Source: Desulfamplus magnetovallimortis
GTDB lineage: Bacteria > Desulfobacterota > Desulfobacteria > Desulfobacterales > Desulfobacteraceae
NCBI RefSeq assembly: GCF_900170035.1
Contig: NZ_LT828540.1
Coordinates: 579,280 to 643,279 of the forward strand
Direction: 5' to 3'
DNA: 64,000 nt
The stretch's first letter is position 1, and every line of letters starts with the position of its first letter. Under the pieces are notes generated by a model, which worked only from the letters and a program-made list of their open reading frames with translations, had not been told where the DNA came from and did no database searches. A program made the translations under genes and the position numbers. This document shows positions 36,901 through 47,200 of this stretch, one piece after another.

Positions 36901-37994
36901 CATTACCGGAACCTGAGATGTGGAACACCATTATTAACTCTCCGGATAGCGACCCGGCCCTGGTACACCGTCTTGGAACACTTCAGGCACTTCTTGAAAA
37001 TGGTGCTGATATTGAGTTGATGGCCGCCGATGTAACGGATATGGAAGCGATGCAGGCCATTATGAACAGGATTGATGGTGAAGATGGTGAAAAAGCTCCT
37101 CTAAGGGGGGTAATTCATGCAGCGGGTCTTGTTGGGGCAGACTCCTTTGCCACAGTAAGCGAAACCACTCATGATTTCAGTATGAAACAGATATCCCCCA
37201 AACTTAAGGGCACCCATGTTCTGGAACAGTTATTAAAGGACAGACACCTTGATTTCTGTATTCTGTGCTCTTCCCTTTCCCCCATATTGGGAGGCCTTGG
37301 ATTTACTGCCTATGCAGCAGCCAACGCATCTTTGGATGCCATGGCAATTTCCCATAACAGAAAACACCCTGTGCCCTGGCTCTCTGTGAACTGGGAGGGA
37401 TGGCGTTTTGAAGATGAACCTTCAGCAGGTCAGGCAGGAGCTTCTATAGCAGAGATGGCACTGACTCCGGCAGATGGAGTTGAGGCTTTTAAACGTATTC
37501 TATCCATGTCAGGAGCCATTTGTAATTGTTCTCCTGTTACCCATTCTCTTTTACCCGATATCCCCCGCATAGTTGTATCCACTGGAAACCTTGATGGCCG
37601 GATAAGCCAATGGGTTAATATAAAAGAGGAGAAAGAACAGCCATCACTTGCAAGGCACCCAAGACCTGCACTTTTAGGAGAGTGTGTTCCTCCAGGAAGT
37701 GATGTTGAAAAAGAGCTGGCAGAGCTATGGGAGAAACTCCTTGGCATTGACGGAATAGGAATATACGACAGTTTCTTTGATTTGGGGGGCAACTCGCTTT
37801 TAATGACACAGCTTGTAACCCAGATCCGCAAAGCCTTTAAACTTGAACTTTCCCTGGCAGAGCTTTTTGATAAGCCCACCATAAGAGATATTGCCGCCCA
37901 GATAGAAGAAACAGTTAATGGCAATGGAAAAAAAGGAGGTGGAGAAGAAGGAGCTGATGAAGAGGAAGAAGATTGGGAAGAGGGTTTTATATGA
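33873..37994 (+). CDS. Hybrid megasynthase part 3: KS C-terminus-AT-KR-ACP
   Basis: Third piece. Authentic sequence begins about 33942; the stretch before it is out of frame with the KS. Domains: end of KS (SNVGHLDTAAGVASL, SSFGQGGTNAH); AT about 34685-35560 (FPGQDMQHDDMA, GYSLGEYTAA, and FAFHT in place of HAFHS); post-AT motif LPTYPFDSKKYW; KR about 36800-37440 (YLITGGLGNVG, catalytic Tyr in FTAYAAANASLDA); ACP about 37700-37920 (DLGGNSLL). No DH or methyltransferase. This module would add one unit to the Asn carboxyl and reduce the keto group, giving a statine-like gamma-amino-beta-hydroxy unit. The acidic C-terminus (EEEEDWEEGFI) may contact the next NRPS, which opens with a docking domain 216 bases on. 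Confidence 0.87.
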   Translation: MAQREIHLIMTTPHLMKRVYPFFDNPVCQTSPPSPLSIAGEGENNAKRVHSNEKQAQGSCALGSLKSNVGHLDTAAGVASLIKTVLSLQNNTIPPMPGFKEPNPKLDMETGPFFVNSQPLPWIKKDNTPRRAGVSSFGQGGTNAHVIVEEAPDNMTSSSEADQWNLLTISARSPETLEKSTQRVAAYLKENLDQNPTDVAFTLQCGRHPFAFRRAVLSRSMMEGSKAFASLIDIDSAHKIKNINSTQNTKDIKTKSFPVITGRALPHPPEVVFIFPGQDMQHDDMARGLYETEPLFRREVDLCKEILKKNHAMDIADGWYPSAIELPSLIPERASDPVPLFIVEYALARMWQGMGIQPSAMLGYSLGEYTAACIAGVISLEDGLGMAVAGARLLSVIKPGVMLGISMCEKDLLPLMGEDLDIAMISTPSQCVAGGEKNAVEQLEETLKEKAVPYTRLPLDFAFHTRLMEPFLNPFRKELEKVKFNPPQIPYISCVTGAWINAHEAMDPEHYLDLARRCVRLADGFKTLANHKELRESTSIWLETGPGQGLAGLAMQQPDRPSNNTVISTLHDPRYHLGNTPSSSRTLGYNLKSDDHGESQRSNIHSDTPALLAAMARMWVLGLDIKWENRYMGKRRQRIPLPTYPFDSKKYWIEPAATNIGHNGNIECLDKKPDTTSPSKYPDPSKWFYIPVWEEVPLEKKGDASGLWLVVGDSDGIDQALEKQGIKVISVSLDHAPLNLDHAPLNNEKDIPAKPDTLSMININFILNDERHEGWSSLLDTLKKKDMWPDHIVYTGLLGNNFGGEDRFNKEGLFGGQNHTGGGEHLAKDDFSCQQNTILQYGYHKMVELGQALGKLAFSDQLSITVVGSGIFSMYDNEAVDPSRAAVIGPLKVLPQEYTNLKCRLMDIIIPDVSWKREKFLQRVTAELTARDGERSVALRGNNRWVEKFKPFDLPVFEEKISGTGISESRSKSAGTYLITGGLGNVGLTLAGAITGLIQDSTVILTGRRPLPEPEMWNTIINSPDSDPALVHRLGTLQALLENGADIELMAADVTDMEAMQAIMNRIDGEDGEKAPLRGVIHAAGLVGADSFATVSETTHDFSMKQISPKLKGTHVLEQLLKDRHLDFCILCSSLSPILGGLGFTAYAAANASLDAMAISHNRKHPVPWLSVNWEGWRFEDEPSAGQAGASIAEMALTPADGVEAFKRILSMSGAICNCSPVTHSLLPDIPRIVVSTGNLDGRISQWVNIKEEKEQPSLARHPRPALLGECVPPGSDVEKELAELWEKLLGIDGIGIYDSFFDLGGNSLLMTQLVTQIRKAFKLELSLAELFDKPTIRDIAAQIEETVNGNGKKGGGEEGADEEEEDWEEGFI
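33925..34024. mobile_element. 100-bp MITE inserted in a KS domain, with 9-bp target duplication
   Basis: Terminal inverted repeats GAGTGTACCCTTTTT and AAAAAGGGTACACTC flank a palindromic core (CTCACCCCCCAGCC, CCTCTCC, GGAGAGGGGG). The 9-bp direct repeat TAATGAAAA lies on each side (33916-33924 and 34025-34033). Element plus duplication is 109 bp, one base more than a multiple of three. Confidence 0.9.
33935..33941 (+). other. T7 homopolymer frameshift inside the KS-borne MITE
   Basis: Seven T precede GATAAT, giving TTT TTT TGA. Six T would give PFFDNPVCQTSPPSP and an open frame through the element into the KS C-terminus. The right inverted repeat has only five A opposite this run. Confidence 0.85.
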
Positions 37995-38017
37995 TGGCCA
38001 GTTTGCTTTGTCAACCA

Positions 38018-38046
38018 CCCCTCCTGAATCAATGATTCAGAAGGGG
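38018..38046. repeat. Hairpin between hybrid megasynthase and terminal NRPS
   Basis: Stem CCCCTCCTGAATC / GATTCAGAAGGGG with a 3-base loop and one mismatch, followed by a second small hairpin (CTTCGGCGAAG). No T run follows, so a REP-like element or attenuator is as likely as a terminator. Confidence 0.55.
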
Positions 38047-38210
38047 GACGCTTCGGCGAAGAGTTGAAATATGGAGATAAAACAATGGTAAATAGAAACG
38101 AGGAAATCAAGGAGAACCTCAATTATTCAAGGAAAGTTGAATATGAGTTCATACCCTGATAGGCACAACGAAAACAGTTTTAAAATTGATATTATGAAAA
38201 AGGATATATC

Positions 38211-41200
38211 ATGAAGGAGATCAAAAGTTTACTTGCAGAGCTAAATCAACTGAATATCACATTGTCACTGGAACAGGGCAAACTGCGTTACAATGCCCCC
38301 AAGGGTAAGCTTTCCCCCTCAATTCGTGAACGGATAGTCAAATATAAAACTGAAATAATACAGTATCTTGAAGAGAAACAAAAACAGGATGCCTTCAGCC
38401 CTGATATTCCCATCCCACCTCAGCCGCAGGATACACCTCTTCCCCTCTCAACGGCACAGCAGAGATTCTGGTTTCTGGATCAGCTGGATCATGGTAACTC
38501 CCCTGCCTTTAACATGCCCCCCATGGTTATGAAACTTGAGGGAAACCTTGATATCAATGCCCTTAAGAAGGCTTTTAACTCCATTCTTTTACGCCATGAA
38601 GTTCTTAGGACAATCTTCCGGATGGAAAATGACCAGCCCGTACAGGTTGCTGCCCCTTTTACTGAAATGGAAATACCTGTACATGATTTAAGTGATACTC
38701 CCTTAAAATCCAACAGGGAAAAGATTAACAAGCAGGAAGAGACTGACAAACAGAAAGAGATCGACAAACAGAAAGAGATCGACAGGATCGTTTTAAGGGA
38801 AGCCGGAACCCCCTTTAATCTACAGGAGGGTGGCAGACTTTTAAGGGTGGTGCTACTCAAAACAGGTGAGAGGGAGCATTACTTTATACTCACCATGCAC
38901 CATATAATTTCAGATGGATGGTCAATAGGAATTTTGGTAGAGGAGCTTGCCGCCATCTATAAAGTTATTGTCACCGGAAAATTTTCCATTTCAACCAATG
39001 AACCCAAGGATAATCAGCCCCAAGCTAATGAATCCCAGGGTATGCAGCAGGTATCAGCCGATTCCGTTAGAGAGACCACCTCCTCCGAAAACCTGGAAGA
39101 TCTTGAAAAACTCCAGGAGATGGCAGGACTTGCCCCCCTTGCCATTCAATATTCTGATTATGCTGCCTGGGAAAAGGGACGTCTTGAAAGCAGTTCCCTT
39201 GCAAAACAGAAAAATTACTGGATAAAACAGCTTGAGGGTGCCCCTACCCTATTAGAGCTTCCAACGGATCATATGCGTCCCAAAATACGCCGCAACTTAG
39301 GACGCATAGAGCCTTTCAAGCTGGACTCAGAAGAAACCCTGCAACTAAAAGAGTTGTGCAGAAAAAACGGGATTACACCCTACATGGCCCTTCTTTCCAT
39401 ATTTGGAATAATGCTCTGCCGCTATACAGACCAGGAAGAGATAATGATCGGCTCCCCCATTTCGGTGCGTCCCCATACAGATACAGAACCCCTAATGGGT
39501 CTCTTTTTAAACACCCTTGCTTTAAGGATAGATCTAAGGGGGAATCCCGGCTTCACAGAACTTAGCCAAAGAATCAGGAAAACCGCCCTTAATGCCTACG
39601 AAAACAGTGAATACCCCTTTGACCTTCTTCTGCAGGATCTAAACATTGAAAGGAGCCTTGACAGAACTCCCATTTTTCAGGTGCTCTTTGCCCTGCAAAA
39701 CGCACCCATGGGGCCTGTGGAACTTGAGGGACTTACCATCACCCCCATGCCCGCAGAGGAGCTGCACTCCCCCTTTGATCTTGTGCTCTCACTTGAAGAA
39801 ACCCAAAAGGGTATTGACGGAAAATTCCGTTATAACACCGACCTTTTTGAAGCTGCTACAATAAAACGTGGCATTGAACATTACCGCCTCCTTTTAAGAG
39901 ATATTCTGTTAAACCCTGAAAAGCCCATACGCCAACTTGACATGATACCTGAAAATGAGATGAAACTGCTGCATAACTGGCAGGGCGGTAGATCAAATTT
40001 TCCTGTAACTGAAACAATTATCGAACTTTTTGAAAAACAGGTGGAAAAAACTCCGGATGCCACAGCCCTTACCCTTGATAATGAACACCTTACCTACAAA
40101 CAGCTTAATAACCTTGCTAATCACTTAAGCTATCAACTTTTGTCAATTAAGGGAATTGATGGAGAGAATGGATTGGAAGGGAAAAGGGTTGGGCTTTGTG
40201 CAGAACGATCCCTTGAGCTTGTTATTGGAATACTTGCAATCCTAAAGGCAGGTGCAGCATATGTCCCCCTTGACCCTGCATACCCGGATGAACGGCTTCG
40301 CCTCATTGTTGAAGATGCCGGAATTATGGTGGTTGTCGGACCTCAAGAGTTGGTTGAAGAGCTTGGGCTTAAAGGTGTCAGATCCATTGATCCTTTTGAT
40401 TCCAATATAAACAACCCAAATATTTACCAGGAAAATCCTTTTCCCCGTTCCACCCCTGAATCGGTTGCCTATGTAATTTACACATCAGGCTCCACAGGAC
40501 GCCCAAAAGGTGTGCAAGTTACACACTCCAATGTTGTCCGTCTTTTAACCGGAACCGAAGAGCTTTTTGGCTTTTCAAACAGAGATGTTTGGAGCCTTTT
40601 CCACTCCTTTGCCTTTGATTTTTCCGTATGGGAGCTATGGGGTGCCCTGCTTTATGGCGGCCGCCTTGTGGTTGTTCCATACAGGACAAGCAGATCCCCC
40701 CATGATTTCCACACCCTCCTTGCCCATGAAGGTGTTACTGTACTTAACCAGACACCCTCTGCATTCCGCCAGCTCATAGAAGCTGATAAAACCATGGGGG
40801 ATAAAAACCCTGCCCTTGCCCTTAAATGGGTTATATTCGGGGGCGAAGCACTGGAGCCGAGGACGCTTTTGGCATGGACTGATAAATATGGTCTGGATAA
40901 ACCAAAGCTCATCAACATGTATGGCATTACCGAAACCACCGTTCACGTTACCTTCCATGAAATCACCCAGGAAGATCTCATTGACGGCGGCAGCGTGATA
41001 GGACGCTCCCTGCCCGACCTTTCACTTACCCTGGTGGATTCCCACAACCAGCCTGTTGCCATTGGTGTACCGGGTGAGATGCTTGTGGGGGGTGCAGGAG
41101 TTGCAGCCGGATACCTTAACAGACCCGAGCTGAACAACGAACGTTTTGTGGATGCTGGAGTCCTCTTTGGTCAAAATCCAGCCCTTGGAGCCTTTAAATT

Positions 41201-44200
41201 TTCAGAAAACGAAACCTTTATCCATCAGCATACTGCACTTAAAGATTCTAAAATACCGGAAAAGAAAAGCCCGGGCAAATTATACCGAAGTGGTGACCTT
41301 GCAAGGTGGCGGGCAGATGGTATCCTGGAATATATGGGAAGGATGGATCAGCAGGTCAAGATACGTGGATTCCGCATTGAACCCGGTGAAATAGAGGCCT
41401 GCCTTACCTCCCACCCCAATGTCAGGGAAGCTGTTGTAATTGCACAGGAAAAGGAAGGAGTAGCAAAGCTTGTCGCCTATATAACCCTTGATAAACCTTC
41501 CGAACTGCCCCCATTGGATATCCAGGATCATGGCAATGGTAAAGGATATAGTGATATTAATCAAAAGGAGGAAACAGATCTTCTGCCTCCAGACTCCATT
41601 CCCGCTGTAACCGGAACAATAAGGGACTTTGCAGCCCAGCACCTTCCCGAACATATGGTTCCTTCAACAATTGTGGTTATGCAAACCCTGCCCCTTACCC
41701 CCAACGGTAAAATAGATAAAAGGGCATTGCCGGAACCTGATACGGAAAGACCTGACCTCAAGGTGGAGCTGGTGCTTCCTGTGACCCCCCTTGAATGCCT
41801 TTTAACTGATATGTGGCGTGGAATCCTTGATATTGCCACCATAGGCGTGGATGATAACTTCTTTGAACTGGGGGGGGACTCCATAAAGGGAGTTATCTTC
41901 ACCAATAAACTCCAGGAAAAGTTAGAGACTGTTATCTATGTAGTGGCTCTTTTTGAAGCACCAACCATAAGGGAGTTGACCAAATATCTACACCTGCATT
42001 ACCCCGATGCTGTGGAAAAACTTGACAATGAAAAAGGTGACTATCCTGAATCCACTTTAAAGGGTGGAGATATAGATATAAATGACGGTGAAAAAAATTC
42101 CCATGGAAGAATCAGTGGGGAACAGATCAGTGGAAAACAGATCAGTGGAAAACAGATCAATGGAAAACAGATCAATGGAAAACAGATCAGTGGGAAACAG
42201 ATCAGAGGTGAACGGATAAGTGAAGAAAAAGTGGGACGCCTGGTCAAGGCCATAACTCCCATTGCTCCAATGCCCTCTCTTTCTTCCACCCCCCGTAATC
42301 CAAGGGCTGTATTTGTGCTATCTCCACCAAGATCCGGATCAACCCTCCTAAGGGTACTCCTTGGGGGACATCCAGATCTTTTTGCACCGCCGGAGCTGGA
42401 ACTTCTCATTTTCAATACCCTGGATGAACGTAAAACTGTCTGCTCCGGCCGTGATTCATTCTGGCTTGAGGGAAACTTAAGGGCTGTGATGGAGCTTAAA
42501 GGCATTGAGGGCGATGCTGCCCGGAGCCTTATGGAGGAGTATGAAGCACAGGGAATGAGCGTAAAGGAGTTTTATGGCAAGATGCAATCATGGCTGAGCA
42601 ATAGAATTTTAGTGGATAAATCCCCATCCTATGCCCTTGATATCAATGTATTGAAACGTGCAGAAGAGTATTTTGAAGATCCACTTTATATCCATCTCCA
42701 CCGCCACCCCTATGGCATGATCAACTCCTTTGAGGAGGCACAGCTACACCAGATATTTTTCCGCCACCCCCATGATTTTACCCCCCGTGAACTTGCAGAG
42801 CTTATATGGCTCCATAGCCACCGAAACATTTGTAGATTTCTGGCTTCGGTACCCACACATAGGCAAACAAACATAAGCTTTGAGGAGATGACCAGTAACC
42901 CACGCTCCTCCATGGAGAGGCTGTGCAGATTCATGGGCATTGATTTTACACCGGAAATGCTTGCCCTGTATGAAGAAAAAGAGCAGAAACGCCGCATGAC
43001 CGATGGTATCCACAAAGAGTCCAAAATGCTTGGGGATATCAAGTTCCACTCCCATGGCTCCATAGATTCATCGGTGGCTGAAAGATGGAGGGAGCGTTAC
43101 GGCAACAATGATTTCTTAGGGGAACCCTCCTGGCATATGGCCATGGATTTAGGCTATAATAAAAGTCTATCCCCTAATATGGCCATGGATTTAGGCTATG
43201 ATAAAGGTCTATCCCCTGAAAGTGTATCTCTACCCCCTCTGCCAGGCGGAGCACTGTTCCCCTCCTTTGCCCAGCAGAGGCTCTGGTTTTTAGATCAACT
43301 TGAAGGTGCAGGCGATGCCTACAATATGCCGGTGGCTGTAAAGGTTAAGGGGGCACTTGACCTGAATGCCTTGTCAGATACCCTAAAAATAATTGCCACC
43401 CGGCATGAGGGTTTAAGGAGCTTTTTTGAAACCCATGATGGCCAGCCCGTTGTGCGTATAGCTCCATATCCCCAGGAGATGGAGATCATTGATCTCTCCC
43501 ATATGGATAGTGAAAAGCAGAACCTTGAGGTTTCAAGGCATCTTGAAGAGGATGCCCAGGCATCATTTGATTTAAAGAAGGGCCCCCTGTTCCGCAGTAC
43601 CCTTTTGATACTTGATCAAGAAGACTCCCAAAGCCAAACCAATATATCCATAATAAATGAAGCCGTAATAATGGTGAACATGCACCATATTGTATCAGAT
43701 GGATGGTCAATGGGCATATTGATAAGGGAATGGGGAGAGCTTTATAACAAACTTTCAAAGAGAGATACTATTACTGTTCAAAATTATCTTTCAGATCAGG
43801 GTAATCTTAAACCCCAGGATAATCTTTCAATGGAAGACAGCAAAAAAACAGTGCAGATTCTTCCACCCTTAACATTCCAGTATGCCGATTATGCCAGACG
43901 CCAACGGGGATGGGCTGCACAGGGGGGAATGGCCAGGAATGTAGAGTACTGGAAAGGAAAACTTAAAAATGCACCTGCCCTTTTAGAGCTGCCCACAGAT
44001 CGCCCAAGGCCGCCTATACAGCGTTTCCATGGAGATACACTTGAGTTTGAGCTGCCGCAGGATATCTCCCGATCACTGAAAAAATTTGCAGATGAAAGCG
44101 GTGTATCTCTATACATGCTTCTTCTTGGTGCATTTGGAACACTACTGATGAGATATTCGGGGCAGGAAGATATCATAATTGGTTCACCATCGGCAAACCG

Positions 44201-47200
44201 TACCACAAAGGAGGTTGAATCTTTAATCGGTTTTTTTGTAAATACACTGGCTATGAGGCTTAATCCCCTTAAAGATTTATCATTTTCAGATTTTCTTTCC
44301 CATGTAAGGGAAACCGCCCTTGAGGCCTATGAACACCAGGAGATACCCTTTGAAAAACTGGTGGAGGAGATAAAACCCGACCGCAACCTCAGCCACTCTC
44401 CTATTTTCCAGGTTATGTTCTCCATGCAGAATACCCCTGCTACTCCCCCTGCCCTTGAAGGCGTTGAAGTAACAGTGCTGGAACAGGAAACAAAGGTGTC
44501 AAAATATGATCTCACCCTTTCCATGGGAGAATCAGAAAGAGACAAAAATACCATCATACATGGAACATTTGAGTTTAATACCGATCTTTTTGACAAAACC
44601 ACAATGGAGAGGATGGCAGGACATCTCAAATATCTGCTTGGGGGCATACTGAAGGATCCTTCCTGCAAACTTAAAGCCCTGCCCATTGTTACACCGGATG
44701 AGTATAATTATATTATCAGCGATCTTAATCAGACGGTGCAAACCTTCAGCGACATAAGTACACTCCACGGACTTTTTGAGGCCCAAGTTGAAAGAACCCC
44801 AGGAAAAATTGCAGCTCAGTTTGAAAGCAGGGATCATCTCACCTTCCATGCACTAAACTGCCGTGCCAACCAGCTTGCACATAAACTGAAAGGTATGGGG
44901 GCCGGCACTGAGACCATGATTGCAGTGATTATTGAGCGTTCCATGGAAATGCTTGTATCCTTACTTGCCATCATGAAGGCAGGGTCAACCTACGTTCCCC
45001 TTGATCCGACATACCCTGCTGAACGCATACAATATATCCTGGATAACGCCGATGTTGAGATACTTCTAACCCAATCTTCTCTTATCCCCATGCTGCCCCA
45101 GCATAGTGGAAAAACCCTTTGCATTGATAAAGAGAGGGAAGCTATAAAGCAACTTCCGGAATCCAACCTGAATGCACCGGTAAAACCTGAAAATCTTGTA
45201 TATGTGATATTCACATCTGGTTCCACCGGAAATCCTAAAGGTGTTATGATTCCCCATTCAAGTGCAGTTAACTTCATCAACACCATGGCAGAAGCTCCTG
45301 GCATGAAGCAGGATGACAAACTCCTTGCAGTTACCACCATAAGTTTTGATATTGCTGTACTTGAGCTTTACATGCCCCTTGCTGTGGGGGGAAGGGTTGT
45401 CATTGCCGGAGAGGAGATGACCCGTGACGGTAATCTTCTGATGCAGGCCCTTGAATCTGAAGAGATCACCATTCTCCAGGCCACCCCGGCCACTTTCAGG
45501 CTTCTTCTCGCAGCCGGATGGGAAGGTAAAAGGGATCTTAAAATCATATGCGGAGGCGAGGCTCTGCCCGGCCCCCTTGCAAAGCAGCTTGTATCCCGCA
45601 CAAAGACCCTCTGGAATCAATACGGACCCACAGAAACCACTGTTTGGTCAGCCATACACAAAGTGACCAGCGAGTCAGGAGATGCACCCCAACCCATTGG
45701 ACGTCCCATTGCAAACACCTTCCTTTATATATTGGATGATTCTAAGAATCCGGTTCCTGTGGGAGTTCCAGGAGAACTGTTTATAGGTGGTGATGGACTT
45801 GCACGGGGATACTGGAAACGCCCAAATCTAACAGCAGAAAAGTTTATCCATGATCCCTTTGTGGAAAAAATTATTTCCAATACACTTAAGAAACAATGTG
45901 CTTCCCATTCTCCTGGGAATCAATTTACTGGCAATCAATTTACTGGCAATCAATTTACTGAAAAGAAGGTCGGAAAAATGTATGCCACAGGTGACCTTGC
46001 AAGGTATCTGCCGGATGGTACAGTGGAATATATGGGCAGAACCGACCACCAAATAAAACTAAGGGGCTTTCGCATTGAGCTTGGTGAGATTGAACATGCA
46101 CTTTCAAAACTTCCTGGTGTTGGAACGGGTGCAGTGGTTGCGGAGCAGGATAATGACGGTGCTGTTAAACGTATAGTTGCCTTTTATGTTCCTGATCTGG
46201 ATTATGACAACCTTAAGGAGATTGAGCCGGAGCTTTTAAGAAGGAAAATTGCAGGAAAACTGCCCGAATATATGGTTCCCTCTATTTTTGTCCCCATTGA
46301 TGAGATGCCCCTTACACCCAACGGCAAAATAAACCGCAGGGCACTTGAGATACCAAAGGGCATGGCCACATCCTTGCAAAATAAAACAGTCCTTCCTTCA
46401 AGGGATACATTGGAGATGCAACTGATAAATATATGGGAGGAAGTACTTGAAGTGCATCCCATTGGAGTTCGTGATAATTTCTTTGATCTTGGAGGACACT
46501 CCCTTATAGCCGTGCGTCTCATGTCCCAGATCATACGCCATTTTAAATGTCATCTGCCCTTGGCTGCCCTGTTCCAGGGTGCAACTGTGGAAGCCATGGC
46601 ACGTCTTATCAGAACAACAGGACAAGGTACAAGTGATGTATCCGATAAAACATCCACAGACCATAATTTAACTAATGATGGAAGAGCCTCTTTAGTAAAT
46701 ATGCTATGGGATTCCTTGGTGCCCATACAGCCAAAGGGAGACTTAACACCCCTATTCTGTATTCCAGGTGCCGGCGGCAATGTTGTTTATTTCAATGAAC
46801 TTGCAAGGGCAATGGGAGCCAACCGCCCCCTTTACGGACTCCAGCCCCCGGGACTCGATGGTGTTACCCCTCCCCATGAAACCGTGGAGGAGCTTGCCGC
46901 CCATTATATTGAATCCATAAAAAAGGTGCAGCCATCGGGGCCATATCTTATTATGGGTCACTCATTTGGTGGACTTGTGGCTTTTGAAATGGCAAGGCAG
47001 ATTCAAATGGCAGTACAGCCTCAAATTACAGTGAAGCCCCCCCAAAAGCCCCAAATAAAAGAACAGACTCATAATGCCGAGGAAGAGGTTATAAAGGTAA
47101 TACTCATCGACACCCCTGCCCCGAAGTTCTTTGAGCCAACTGGAGAGGATTGGGATGAGGCCACATGGCTCTGCCAGGTTGCTGCCATTGCAGGGCACCA

